A stretch of 64,000 nucleotides of DNA from Bradyrhizobium murdochi (GCF_000472965.1 NZ_AXAU01000001.1:649146-713145); one strand, 5' to 3'; positions 35,550 through 44,568 are shown, counted from the stretch's first letter. Notes: generated by a model not told the origin, from the letters alone. Numbers and translations are program-made.

Positions 35550-36812
35550 ATGACCGAGCACACGACGCTGTTGAGCGAAACGCAGACGGCGGATGCCATG
35601 TTGCGGGCGCGGGCCAAGCGGGTCGTTCCCGGCGGCATGTGGGGCCACCTGAATGCCGCGCGGCTCCCGGAAGGCTATCCGCAGTTCTTCGCCTCCGCGG
35701 AGGGCTGCCGCGTGCGCGACGTCGACGGGCGCGAGTACATCGACTTCATGTGCAGTTGGGGGCCCATCCTGCTCGGCCACCGGCATCCCGAAGTTCAGGC
35801 GGCGGCTGAGGCGCAGGCCGCCAAAGGCGACTGCTTGAACGGCCCGGGCGAGGTCATGGTGGAGCTTGCGGAGGATCTCGTCGCCATCCTGCCGCATGCC
35901 GATTGGGCGATGTTTCAGAAGAACGGCGGCGATGCGACCACGTGCTGCGTGACGATCGCCCGTGCCGACACCGGACGCCGCAAGGTGCTGGTTGCGCGCG
36001 GCAGCTATCACGGTGCGCTGCCATGGTGCTCGCCGAGCGTTGCCGGCGTGACCGCCGAGGACCGCGCGCATCTGGTGCACTTCGAATACAATGATGTGCA
36101 GAGCCTGCGAGCAGCGGTCGAGGAAGCGGGCAAGGATCTCGCTGCGGTCCTGGTGACGGCGTTCCGCCACGACATGGGGCGCGATCTCGAACTGCCGACG
36201 AAGGAATTCGCGGCAGCCGCGCGTGCGGCATGCGACGCGGCTGACGCCGCTTTGATCATCGACGAAGTGCGGGCCGGCCTGCGTCTCGATATCAGGGGAA
36301 GCTGGGAAGCGTTCGGCGTGCGTCCGGACCTGTGCGCCTGGAGCAAGGCGATCGCCAACGGCTACGCGCTGGCCGCCGTTACCGGCAACGACCGCTTCCG
36401 CGAAGCCGCCACCGAGGTATTCGTCACCGGGTCGTTCTGGTGCGGCACGGTGGCGATGGCGGCAGCGCGAACGACGCTGCGGATCGCGCGCGAGACGGAT
36501 GTGCCCGGGCATATTCGTGCGATGGGAATGAAGCTGCGCGAGGGATTGGCATCGTTGGCGAACGAGCACGGCATCGCGATCCGCCAAAGCGGCCCGCCGC
36601 AAATGCCGCTGATGCTGTTCGAGGCTGACACGGACGTGCGAAAGGGCAGGGTATTTTGCTCAGCCGCGCTGCAGCATGGCGCGTTCTTTCATCCCCAGCA
36701 CAACATGTTCCTATCCTCGGCACATCGCGCTTCCGATATCGACGAGGCGCTGCAGGCGGCCTCGCATGGCTTCAAGGCCGTGCGAGAATTGGAGGCGAGG
36801 TCCAATCGATAG
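35550..36812 (+). CDS. Class III aminotransferase, glutamate-1-semialdehyde aminomutase-like
   Basis: A 420-residue fold-type I PLP enzyme. It shows the family DVDGREYIDFMCSWGPILLGH, FQKNGGDATTCCVTIARA, the GSYHGALPW phosphate site, IIDEVRAGLRLD with the ring Asp, and the Schiff-base lysine in AWSKAIANGYALAA. Similarity is closest to HemL-like aminomutases and omega-aminotransferases, but genuine HemL usually has conserved GTFSGNP-like residues replaced here by TGSFWCGTVA, so a different amine substrate is likely. The ATG at 35550 has AGAAGG upstream. No operon partner. Confidence 0.82.
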   Translation: MTEHTTLLSETQTADAMLRARAKRVVPGGMWGHLNAARLPEGYPQFFASAEGCRVRDVDGREYIDFMCSWGPILLGHRHPEVQAAAEAQAAKGDCLNGPGEVMVELAEDLVAILPHADWAMFQKNGGDATTCCVTIARADTGRRKVLVARGSYHGALPWCSPSVAGVTAEDRAHLVHFEYNDVQSLRAAVEEAGKDLAAVLVTAFRHDMGRDLELPTKEFAAAARAACDAADAALIIDEVRAGLRLDIRGSWEAFGVRPDLCAWSKAIANGYALAAVTGNDRFREAATEVFVTGSFWCGTVAMAAARTTLRIARETDVPGHIRAMGMKLREGLASLANEHGIAIRQSGPPQMPLMLFEADTDVRKGRVFCSAALQHGAFFHPQHNMFLSSAHRASDIDEALQAASHGFKAVRELEARSNR

Positions 36813-37115
36813 ATCGATTGGCGGGCGTCAATAAAATGCCCCGCAATGCGGCCTTTACGACCGGCGATGGCGGGGCAGTCCTAGGAAAAAACGGCGAGAG
36901 CGCGCGCGGTAGGTCGTTCCTTCAGCGGGAGGTGTCGGCGTGCCCAGCCCGCCTTTGTGTTCCATGCGCTCAAGAAATGGCAGAACGCCGTGGCTGGTGC
37001 TGCGCTGCCGACGTAGCCATGTTAGGGAAAGTTCGGGCGGTTCGATCGACGGGATCAGGCAAGACCCGCTCGTCGCGGATAGACCGCACGTGTTTGCGTG
37101 AGGATAGCAGACGAA
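36813..37115. other. Spacer between the aminotransferase and alcohol dehydrogenase genes
   Basis: 303 bases. GCCCCGC (36838-36844) and GCGGGGC (36870-36876) form an inverted repeat just past the aminotransferase stop that could terminate it. Nothing else recognisable; no FixK/FNR box was found ahead of the alcohol dehydrogenase. Confidence 0.4.
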
Positions 37116-38099
37116 ATGCACGCCATGGTCCTGCAAACGCCCGGCGCGGCACTGCGGTTTGAGCCGCGCGAGGACCCAGTGCCCGGGCCTGGCGAAGTGC
37201 GTATCAAGGTTGGCGCGTGCGGCGTATGCCGGACCGACCTGCACGTCGTCGATGGAGAACTGCCTGATATTGCCTACCCGATCGTTCCCGGCCACGAGGT
37301 GGTCGGTCGGGTGGAAGCTCTTGGTCCCGCTGTGACGTCTCTAAGGATCGGCGAAAGGGTCGGCGTTCCCTGGCTCGGTCATACCTGCGGCGACTGTCCC
37401 TATTGCCGGAGCGGCCGTGAAAATCTTTGCGACCGTCCGCGCTTCACCGGCTACACGCGCGACGGCGGATTTGCCACGCATCTCGTCGCGGACGCGCGCT
37501 ATTGCTTTCCACTCGGCGAGGCCGACGACGACGTGGCTGTCGCTCCTTTGCTGTGTGCGGGCCTGATCGGCTGGCGCTCGCTGGTGATGGCGGGCGATGG
37601 AGAACATCTCGGCATTTTCGGCTTTGGTGCAGCCGGCCATATCATCGCGCAGGTCGCTCGCTGGCAGGGGCGTTCGGTCTACGCGTTCACTCGTGCGGGC
37701 GACGTCGTGGCGCAGCGCCTTGCACTATCGCTCGGCGCAGCTTGGGCCGGCGGGTCGGAGGAGAAGCCTCCGGTGCCGCTCGACGCAGCTATCATCTATG
37801 CGCCGGTCGGCTCCCTGGTGCCGTTGGCATTGCAAGCTGTGCGCAAAGGCGGGCGCGTGGTCTGCGCCGGCATTCACATGTCGGACATTCCCTCATTCCC
37901 TTACCGCATGCTCTGGGAGGAGCGGCGGCTGCTTTCGGTTGCCAACCTGACGCGGGGCGACGGGACCGAGTTTTTCAAGGTCGCAGCGCAAGCTTGTATC
38001 AAGACGCACACCAGCGTGTTTCCGTTGCAGGAAGCGAATGAAGTCCTCTCCAAACTGCGCACAGGACAGATCACGGGCGCCGCCGTGCTGCAGCCATGA
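37116..38099 (+). CDS. Zinc-dependent alcohol dehydrogenase (AdhP-like MDR)
   Basis: A 327-residue zinc-containing medium-chain dehydrogenase. Catalytic zinc ligands are in GACGVCRTDLHVVDGE (Cys) and PGHEVVGRV (His-Glu); the structural zinc lobe is TCGDCPYCRSGRENLCD (four Cys). The nucleotide site is LGIFGFGAAGHIIAQVARWQG. The frame starts with a GTG at 37098, but ATG at 37116 gives the usual MHAMVL opening. Its stop overlaps the next gene's start (ATGA), tying it to the APH-AAA kinase. Physiological role may be alcohol or aldehyde turnover under low oxygen, an inference from the neighbouring genes. Confidence 0.9.
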   Translation: MHAMVLQTPGAALRFEPREDPVPGPGEVRIKVGACGVCRTDLHVVDGELPDIAYPIVPGHEVVGRVEALGPAVTSLRIGERVGVPWLGHTCGDCPYCRSGRENLCDRPRFTGYTRDGGFATHLVADARYCFPLGEADDDVAVAPLLCAGLIGWRSLVMAGDGEHLGIFGFGAAGHIIAQVARWQGRSVYAFTRAGDVVAQRLALSLGAAWAGGSEEKPPVPLDAAIIYAPVGSLVPLALQAVRKGGRVVCAGIHMSDIPSFPYRMLWEERRLLSVANLTRGDGTEFFKVAAQACIKTHTSVFPLQEANEVLSKLRTGQITGAAVLQP

Positions 38100-39667
38100 C
38101 TATGCGACCACCCCCAAATGCTGCCGCAGCCGATGCTGACAATCAGCAGCACGTCCTCGATTTCCTCGATCGCTCCAGTTTCGGTGCAGCCGGGGGCGGC
38201 AAGCGGATCGATACCCATGCCTCCATGGTTTTTCTCGGACCTGATCGGGTATTGAAGATCAAGCGTGCCGTGCGGTTACCATTCCTCGATTATTCGACAT
38301 TGGAGAAGCGCAAGAGCGCCTGCGAGGAGGAACTGAAGGTCAACGCCGGCAACGCTCCCGAGCTCTATCGAGGCGTTGTTCCGATCACGCGCAATTCCGA
38401 TGGCGTTCTCGAAATCGGCGGCTCGGGCACCGTGGTCGAATGGGCGGTCGAAATGACACGGTTCGACGAGACGCAGTCGCTCGACCGTATCGCCGCAGCG
38501 AAGACGATCGATCCGTCGCTTGCGACGGCCGTGGCCGATGCGGTTTTGCGGTCCCACGACAGGGCAGCGCGCCACGACGGCGAAAGCTGGCTTGCCTCCA
38601 TTCTACCCATCATCGGCCGCAATACCGCAAAATTTGAAACCGTGCACGGACTTGATTCCGTTGCGATCGATCAACTCGATGCCGCCAGCCGCGCCTCTGC
38701 AACGACATTGCAGCCGCTGCTCAGACAGCGCGCCGAGCAAGGGTTCGTGCGCCGTTGCCACGGCGACCTGCATCTGGCGAATATTACATTGGTCGACGGC
38801 CGGCCGCTGCTGTTCGATGCCATCGAGTTTGATCCCGTCATTGCCACGACGGACATTCTCTACGATCTCGCGTTTACGCTGATGGATCTGATCCACTTCA
38901 ATCAGGCGGCAGCGGCAAACGCAGCGTTCAATCGCTATACTACGGCAGCCGCCGATGAAGACTTCGATGGGCTACGCCTGCTGCCACTGTTCTTGTCGAT
39001 GCGGGCAGCGATCCGCGCGCACGTGCTGTTCGTGAAAAGCGAACATGCCGGAGAGAGCGACGCAGTGTGGCAGGAGGCGAAGCGCTATTTCGACCTGGCA
39101 AGACGCCTCATTGCGCCCACGCTGCCGTTGCTGGTGGCAATCGGCGGGCTGTCGGGGACGGGGAAGTCGGTGCTTGCTCGCGGACTCGCGCCTCTGATCG
39201 AGCCGCCACCCGGCGCGCTCATCGTGCGCTCGGATGTCGTCCGCAAGCGCCTGTTCGGTATCAGCGAAACTACCCCTCTGCCGGAATCTGCCTATCGACC
39301 CGCAACGACGGAGCGAGTATATGACGCGCTTTCGAGCGCTGCGCTGCGTGTGCTCGCCCAGGGCTGTTCGGTGGTGCTCGATGCCGCCTATCTGCAGGAG
39401 GCGGAACGAAAGGAAATCGAGAATCTCGCGGCCACGCACAATGCGCGGTTCGTCGGCCTATTTCTGACGACCGATCTCGCGACGCGGCTGGCGCGGATCG
39501 AACAGCGCAAGGATGATGCGTCCGATGCGACACGAAGCGTCGCCCTGAAGCAGGAGACTTTCGCGCTCGGCGCGGTACAATGGCATATGATCGATGCCTC
39601 TGGGACGCCGGAACAGTCGCTGCGCAACGCCCGGGCGGTCCTGCCTTTGGCGCCGGACGAGCCTTGA
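38096..39667 (+). CDS. Bifunctional aminoglycoside-phosphotransferase-like / AAA P-loop kinase
   Basis: A 523-residue two-domain protein. The N-terminal ~330 residues resemble the APH/choline kinase fold: RVLKIKRAVRLPFLDYST (ATP-binding Lys), the catalytic loop RRCHGDLHLANITLV (H-G-D-x-x-x-x-N) and LLFDAIEFDP (the metal-binding Asp). The C-terminal ~190 residues are a P-loop kinase with VAIGGLSGTGKSVLARGLAP (Walker A) and a Zeta-toxin/gluconate-kinase-like layout (VRSDVVRKRLF; VVLDAAYLQEAER). The double kinase arrangement is found in many proteobacteria as a conserved unknown; substrates are not established. It overlaps the alcohol dehydrogenase gene and is followed by CHAD two bases later. 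Confidence 0.85.
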   Translation: MTMRPPPNAAAADADNQQHVLDFLDRSSFGAAGGGKRIDTHASMVFLGPDRVLKIKRAVRLPFLDYSTLEKRKSACEEELKVNAGNAPELYRGVVPITRNSDGVLEIGGSGTVVEWAVEMTRFDETQSLDRIAAAKTIDPSLATAVADAVLRSHDRAARHDGESWLASILPIIGRNTAKFETVHGLDSVAIDQLDAASRASATTLQPLLRQRAEQGFVRRCHGDLHLANITLVDGRPLLFDAIEFDPVIATTDILYDLAFTLMDLIHFNQAAAANAAFNRYTTAAADEDFDGLRLLPLFLSMRAAIRAHVLFVKSEHAGESDAVWQEAKRYFDLARRLIAPTLPLLVAIGGLSGTGKSVLARGLAPLIEPPPGALIVRSDVVRKRLFGISETTPLPESAYRPATTERVYDALSSAALRVLAQGCSVVLDAAYLQEAERKEIENLAATHNARFVGLFLTTDLATRLARIEQRKDDASDATRSVALKQETFALGAVQWHMIDASGTPEQSLRNARAVLPLAPDEP

Positions 39668-39669
39668 CG

Positions 39670-40560
39670 ATGCGCGGCCGCCCAACCAGTACATCCCGCC
39701 TGCACAACACCTCTGCGGTGAGCCTCGACTGTGCAACCGCATTCCAGACGATCGCGCTCGACTGCATCGCTTCGATCAAGGCCCAGCACAGCAGCGCATG
39801 CGCCGGCGATGCCGAGGCGGTGCATCAGATCCGCGTTGCGATTACACGGTTGCGCGCCGCTGTGGCGTTCTTCGCGCCGATCGTGGTCGATGCGGAATGG
39901 CTGCGTCTAAAAAAGGAAATCGCCTGGCTGAATGGTTCGCTCGGCGCCGCACGCGACAGTGATGTCCTCGTCGAATATGCACGCCGCAAGCGTTACCGCG
40001 GTTGGGCTGAGCACATCATCAAGCAGGTGGGTCAGTGCCAGACGCGGGATCACCGCCGCCTGGTTCGCTGTCTGCGCACCGTTCGGACGCGCCGCCTGAT
40101 CTCGGCAATCGCTGACTGGACCAGACAGGGAGAGTGGCTGGCGCGGTGCAACCGGAATGAGACGGAGGCTCTACAAGTCTATTGCGCTCGCGAACTCAAC
40201 CGTTGGCACGAACGGTTGATCCGCAAGGGACGCCACCTGAAGGCGCTGGGTGAATCGCGCCGTCACCGGCTGCGGATCAGGGTCAAACGCTTCCGCTACA
40301 TGCTGGAAGCGCTCACGGAAACCGTCGCGCTGCAGAGACGCGGCGAATTGCATCACCTGCACCGGCCAGCAAAGCGAATGCAGCGCGCATTGGGCGACCT
40401 CCGCGATATCAGGCGTTTCGCCGGTCTTGCCAGCCAATCGCCGCAGGCCGAAAGCGGTAAACGGAGCAAGGTGCCGCCGGGCTATCGCCATCGAAGGAAA
40501 GTGCTGCTCGGCGCCGCCATCGCGTCCTATCGTGAACTGAAACAGGCCTGGGCCTGCTGA
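39670..40560 (+). CDS. CHAD-domain protein (polyphosphate-binding family)
   Basis: A 296-residue all-helical CHAD protein. The domain's conserved histidine and basic residues appear in EAVHQIRVAITRLRAAVAFF, EIAWLNGSLGAARDSDVLVE and RRHRLRIRVKRFRYMLEAL, forming the positively charged groove that binds inorganic polyphosphate in characterised members. The usual CYTH partner domain is absent. The frame is open to 39580 within the kinase gene; the ATG at 39670, two bases after the kinase stop, is preferred. Linkage to a kinase and to a phasin suggests polyphosphate/storage-granule biology. Confidence 0.88.
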   Translation: MRGRPTSTSRLHNTSAVSLDCATAFQTIALDCIASIKAQHSSACAGDAEAVHQIRVAITRLRAAVAFFAPIVVDAEWLRLKKEIAWLNGSLGAARDSDVLVEYARRKRYRGWAEHIIKQVGQCQTRDHRRLVRCLRTVRTRRLISAIADWTRQGEWLARCNRNETEALQVYCARELNRWHERLIRKGRHLKALGESRRHRLRIRVKRFRYMLEALTETVALQRRGELHHLHRPAKRMQRALGDLRDIRRFAGLASQSPQAESGKRSKVPPGYRHRRKVLLGAAIASYRELKQAWAC

Positions 40561-40772
40561 CGTCATCGTTCGCAGTGCTCCCATTGTCGTGCGCAGTTGG
40601 TTGCGCTGATCCATGGCGGGCGGGGATGCGACCTTTCGTCTCCGTGAGTTCCTTGTCTCATCTCCTAGTCGCGGTAACTGCGGTCGCAATAACGCCAGTT
40701 TGATGCACCTAACTGTTCAGTCCGAAGCCGGTCAGTATCGCTTCGGTGGAAATTCAGAAATCGGAGATTGTC

Positions 40773-41141
40773 ATGTCAGAGCTGTCTGAACGGGCTGCTT
40801 CCGGTTCCTTTCCAGCAGCCGCAAACGCAGAAGCGGAAGCCACCAAGCTAAACCAGGGCGTGCTGGAGTTCATGCTTGGTGCGCAGAAGATAATGTTCGA
40901 GGAACTGGTGTTTCTCAGCGACGAGATGCTGGAGCGAACGCAGACCGAGATGCACCTGTACACTGAGTTCGTCGCGAAGATGGCTAGCGCGCATTCGGTA
41001 CGGGACGTCAGGACGATGTGCCAGGAATGCGGCCAGCATCAGCTCGACTTCTTCCGCCGCGACTCCGAACGGTTGTTCAGGCACGCCGAACGGATGATCG
41101 CGGCCACGTCGAACTTGATCAGCGGACGCTCCTCGAGCTGA
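40773..41141 (+). CDS. Phasin family protein
   Basis: A 122-residue helical protein of the phasin family, which coats polyhydroxyalkanoate granules. Visible is the alternating amphipathic helix ATKLNQGVLEFMLGAQKIMFEE and the following DEMLERTQTEMHLYTEFVAKMASAHSVRD-type segment, ending with helical DSERLFRHAERMIAATSN. The ATG at 40773 has GGAG at seven bases upstream. It lies between CHAD and the ADP-forming acyl-CoA synthetase, consistent with carbon storage. Confidence 0.82.
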   Translation: MSELSERAASGSFPAAANAEAEATKLNQGVLEFMLGAQKIMFEELVFLSDEMLERTQTEMHLYTEFVAKMASAHSVRDVRTMCQECGQHQLDFFRRDSERLFRHAERMIAATSNLISGRSSS

Positions 41142-41240
41142 TTGGCCAATGGTATGCACCTGAAAATCGCCCCTGCCGACGGCGGTAAGTTACCGTCTTG
41201 CCTCTTCGCATAGGCCGCGACCTGCCGGTACTGGAGAACG

Positions 41241-43934
41241 ATGTCCACCTATCGTCTGAAAAATTTGCTTTCGCCGGACTCCGTCGCACTGGTGGGGGCC
41301 AGCCCGCGCCACGGCTCGGTAGGCCGTGCCATTCTCAGCAATATTCGCAAGGCCCAATTCAAGGGCGAATTCGGCCTCGTCAATCTGCGCTATCACGAGA
41401 TCGATGGCGTCGCGGCCGCAGACAGCCTCGCAAAACTGTCCTTTGCGCCGGAACTCGTTGTCCTCACTGCACCAGCCCACACCATCGCCGGCCTGATAGA
41501 TGAGGCGGGTCGGCGCGGCGCGGCCGGCGCCGTCATCGTCAGTGCTGGGCTCGGCCACGGTCCGGGGTCGCTCGCGGAAGCGGCTGAGCGGGCCGCACAA
41601 AAATACGGCATGCGGCTGATCGGTCCGAATTGCCTCGGCATCATGATGCCCGGCGTCAGTCTCAATGCGAGCTTTTCCGCACATATGCCGGCCGCGGGTC
41701 ATTTGGCGCTCATCTCGCAGTCTGGCGCCATTGCCGCCGGCATGGTGGATTGGGCGGCACAGCGGGCCGTCGGATTTTCCGGCATTGTTTCAATCGGTGA
41801 CCAGCTCGATGTCGATATCGCCGATCTGCTCGATTATTTCGCGCTGGATGAAAAGACCCACGCCATCCTGCTGTACATCGAGGCGATCAAGGATGCCCGC
41901 AAGTTCATGTCGGCGGCGCGGGCCGCCGCCAGAATAAAACCGGTTGTGGTCGTCAAGTCAGGCCGCATGGCGCAAGGCGCGCGGGCCGCTGCAACCCATA
42001 CCGGAGCGCTCGCCGGCGCTGATGCCGTCTACGACGCTGCGTTTCAACGCGCCGGCATCCTGCGCGTATCGGATCTACGCGAATTGTTCGACTGCGCCGA
42101 GACGCTCGGGCGGGTCAAATCGCCTCCTGGAAAGCGGCTTGCGATTCTGACCAATGGCGGCGGCATCGGCGTGCTGGCGGTTGATCGGCTGGTCGAACTC
42201 GGCGGTATTCCTGCGGCTCTCTCGTCGGCGATCCGCGAGAAGCTGGACGCTGTTTTGCCGCCGACATGGTCGAAATCGAACCCGGTCGATATCGTCGGCG
42301 ATGCCGATCCCGCGCGCTATGCCGCAGCGCTCGAAGCGTTGCTGGCCGATCCCGAAAACGACGCCGTGCTGGTGATGAACGTGCAGACGGCGATTGCGCG
42401 CGCCGACGAAATCGCCGTGGCCGTGACCGGCGTGGTGCAGAAATATCGTGCCGGGCAGCGCATGGCGCCGAAGCCCGTTCTCGCGGTCTGGGTCGGCGCG
42501 GAGCCATCGATCGGCGATCTCTTGAGCGCGGCCGGCATTCCGAACCATCCGACCGGAGACGACGCCGTGCGCGGCTTCATGCATCTGGTCCACCATCGCG
42601 AGGTGGTGGAGGCGCTGGCGCAGGTTCCGCCCGCGATGCCGAGCGAATTCGCTCCCGATATCAATGCAGCGCGGCAGATCGTTGCTGCGGCGCTGGCCGA
42701 TGGCCGTTCATGGCTCGATCCGATCGAGGTCAAGCGGCTCCTTGACGCTTACGATATCGCGGCCGTGCCTACCTTTGCCGCCGCCGATGCCGAAGAGGCG
42801 GTCACGCATGCGAATGCGATCTTTGCGCAGGGGGCGACCGTCGTGCTGAAGATCATGTCGCGCGACATCGTCCACAAATCCGATGTCGGCGGCGTGGTGC
42901 TCAATCTCACCAGCGCCGATGCGGTGCGCAAGGCGACCAGCGAGATTCTCGCGCGGGCAAGATCGCTGCGGCCTGAGGCGCGCATATCGGGCGTGATGGT
43001 GCAGGCGATGGTGGTGCGGGCAAAGGCGCGCGAGCTTATTCTCGGCCTCGCCGACGATCCGACCTTTGGTACTGTCGTCGTGTTCGGCCGTGGCGGAACG
43101 GCAGTCGAGATCATCAATGACAAGGCGCTGGCGCTGCCGCCACTCGACCTGCAACTGGCGCGCAGCCTGATCGAACGTACCCGTGTCTCGCGGCTGTTGC
43201 GCGCCTATCGCGACGTGCCGGCGGTGAAGCAGGACGCAGTCGCAATGGTTCTGGTCAAGCTGGCGCAGATGGCCGCCGACATACTCGATATCCGTGGGCT
43301 CGACATCAATCCGCTGTTGGCGGATGAGGCGGGCGTGCTGGCGGTTGATGCGCGGGTTGTGATCGGGCGCGTGGAACGAAAGTTTCGTGGTTCGGGCCCG
43401 GCGAACTTCGCCGTGCGGCCTTATCCCTCGCAATGGCAGCGTCACATCGAGGTCAAGGACGGCTGGCGCGTGTTCGTTCGTCCGATCCGTCCCGAGGATG
43501 AGCCGGCGATCCACGAGATGCTGAAACACGTTACGATGCAGGATCTGCGGCTCCGGTTCTTTGCACCGATGAAGGAATTTTCCCATGAATTCATCGCCCG
43601 CCTGACCCAGCTCGATTACGCCCGGGCGATGGCCTTCGTCGCCTTCGACGAGGAGACCAACGAACTGGTCGGGGTGGTCAGGATCCATTCGGACTCGATC
43701 TATGAGAGCGGCGAATACGCGATCCTGCTCCGATCCGATCTCAAGGGCAGGGGGCTCGGGTGGACCCTGATGCAGATGATCATCGAGTATGCAAAGTCCG
43801 AAGGATTGAAGGCGATTTCCGGCGACGTGCTGACGGAAAACACGGTGATGCTGGCGATGTGCCGCAGCCTCGGCTTCGAGGTGAAGTCGGACCCGCGGGA
43901 GCACGATATCTGCAACGTCAGGCTGAGGCTTTAG
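41241..43934 (+). CDS. ADP-forming acyl-CoA synthetase fused to GNAT acetyltransferase (PatZ/Pat-like)
   Basis: An 897-residue multidomain protein. From the N-terminus: a CoA-binding Rossmann domain (SPDSVALVGASPRHGSVGRA), the succinyl-CoA-ligase-like domain with the phospho-His region (LIGPNCLGIMMPG; LISQSGAIAAGMVDWAA), an ATP-grasp domain (VLKIMSRDIVHKSDVGGVVL; RGLDINPLLADEAGVLAVDA), and a C-terminal GNAT domain (RPEDEPAIHEML...; ILLRSDLKGRGLGWTLMQMI, the acetyl-CoA loop). Architecture matches PatZ/Pat, protein lysine acetyltransferases whose synthetase part senses acetyl-CoA; these modulate acetyl-CoA synthetase. Whether the synthetase part is catalytic here is not decided by inspection. 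Confidence 0.92.
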   Translation: MSTYRLKNLLSPDSVALVGASPRHGSVGRAILSNIRKAQFKGEFGLVNLRYHEIDGVAAADSLAKLSFAPELVVLTAPAHTIAGLIDEAGRRGAAGAVIVSAGLGHGPGSLAEAAERAAQKYGMRLIGPNCLGIMMPGVSLNASFSAHMPAAGHLALISQSGAIAAGMVDWAAQRAVGFSGIVSIGDQLDVDIADLLDYFALDEKTHAILLYIEAIKDARKFMSAARAAARIKPVVVVKSGRMAQGARAAATHTGALAGADAVYDAAFQRAGILRVSDLRELFDCAETLGRVKSPPGKRLAILTNGGGIGVLAVDRLVELGGIPAALSSAIREKLDAVLPPTWSKSNPVDIVGDADPARYAAALEALLADPENDAVLVMNVQTAIARADEIAVAVTGVVQKYRAGQRMAPKPVLAVWVGAEPSIGDLLSAAGIPNHPTGDDAVRGFMHLVHHREVVEALAQVPPAMPSEFAPDINAARQIVAAALADGRSWLDPIEVKRLLDAYDIAAVPTFAAADAEEAVTHANAIFAQGATVVLKIMSRDIVHKSDVGGVVLNLTSADAVRKATSEILARARSLRPEARISGVMVQAMVVRAKARELILGLADDPTFGTVVVFGRGGTAVEIINDKALALPPLDLQLARSLIERTRVSRLLRAYRDVPAVKQDAVAMVLVKLAQMAADILDIRGLDINPLLADEAGVLAVDARVVIGRVERKFRGSGPANFAVRPYPSQWQRHIEVKDGWRVFVRPIRPEDEPAIHEMLKHVTMQDLRLRFFAPMKEFSHEFIARLTQLDYARAMAFVAFDEETNELVGVVRIHSDSIYESGEYAILLRSDLKGRGLGWTLMQMIIEYAKSEGLKAISGDVLTENTVMLAMCRSLGFEVKSDPREHDICNVRLRL

Positions 43935-44000
43935 TTGTCGTCAGCGCACGGCATGCGCCTTTACGCTGCCGTGTGCGGGATCGACCACTGCGGTTGTCCG

Positions 44001-44198
44001 TCAGTGCGAAAACAGGATCGGGAGCGGCGGCTTCGACAGCCGGCTCTTGGTGGCGCCGCCGAGGATGAATTCGCGCCATCGCGAATGTCCATAGGCACCC
44101 ATCACGAGAACGTCGACCCGATGTGATGCTGTATGGGCTTCGAGCACCTCGCCGAACCGCCTGCGGCCGCTTCTGCTTGCACCGAAAAGGATCAACAT
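44001..44198 (-). pseudogene. Universal stress protein gene, C-terminal fragment
   Basis: About 65 codons matching the end of UspA-family proteins: VDVLVMGAYGHSRWREFILG (the G-x2-G-x9-G ATP-binding region) and GGATKSRLSKPPLPILFSH. Complete bradyrhizobial Usp proteins of this type run to 270-280 residues, so the first three quarters are missing. The coding sense is lost just upstream, where a transposase remnant begins on the other strand (44207). The fragment therefore marks an insertion/deletion boundary between the acyl-CoA synthetase gene and tRNA-Ser. Confidence 0.8.
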
Positions 44199-44206
44199 CT
44201 CCCACC

Positions 44207-44404
44207 GTGCTGGCAGGTCAGAGACTGGGCATCAGGGAGGTCGACGAGGGCATTTGGCTCGCCAGCTTCATGCACTATGATCTTGGATACTTCGACCTGG
44301 AGCAGAAAACCTTGCAGCCCCTCGACAATCCGTTCGGCACGAGGTTGTCACTCATGTCTTAGGTACGTTCCGTTACACATGTCTCCGGGCTGGACATAAT
44401 GTAA
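44207..44404 (+). pseudogene. Transposase C-terminal remnant
   Basis: In frame from ~44207 the translation reads LAGQRLGIREVDEGIWLASF, then MHYDLGYFDLEQKTLQPLDN and PFGTRLSLMS. This resembles the C-terminus of integrase-core (DDE) insertion-sequence transposases common in Bradyrhizobium. A TAG at 44360 interrupts it; reading through gives VRSVTHVSGLDIM and a TAA at 44402-44404, which resembles the normal end of such proteins. The catalytic domain and both terminal inverted repeats are absent. It directly abuts the tRNA-Ser 3' end (44406). The family call is from memory of the sequence pattern. Confidence 0.65.
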
Positions 44405-44405
44405 C

Positions 44406-44495
44406 TGGCGGAAGGGGTGGGATTCGAACCCACGGTACCCTTGCAGGCACGCCGGTTTTCAAGACCGGTGCCTTAAACCACTCGGCCACCCTTCC
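44406..44495 (-). tRNA. tRNA-Ser (anticodon UGA)
   Basis: A 90-base class II tRNA read on the minus strand: acceptor stem GGAAGGG / CCCTTCC, D-arm with GAGTGGTTTAAGGC, anticodon stem-loop CCGGT-CTTGAAA-ACCGG (anticodon TGA), long variable arm as expected of serine tRNAs, T-arm GTGGG-TTCGAAT-CCCAC, discriminator G and encoded CCA. The 5' end faces the integrase gene 73 bases away; the 3' end abuts the transposase remnant. tRNA-Ser genes are common integration sites for islands. Confidence 0.97.
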
Positions 44496-44568
44496 AGCTC
44501 AATAATATCAAGTGCTTATCGGATGTTCCGAACAGAACAAACCGCGAAACTGGCACCCGATTGGCACC

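Noticed and set aside
40561..40772. FixK/FNR box ahead of the phasin gene
   Set aside because: Only half-site-like TTGAT sequences are present; no symmetric TTGAT-N4-ATCAA.
42708..43904. 398-codon minus-strand frame
   Set aside because: Antisense to the ATP-grasp and GNAT parts of the acyl-CoA synthetase gene, which is unmistakable.
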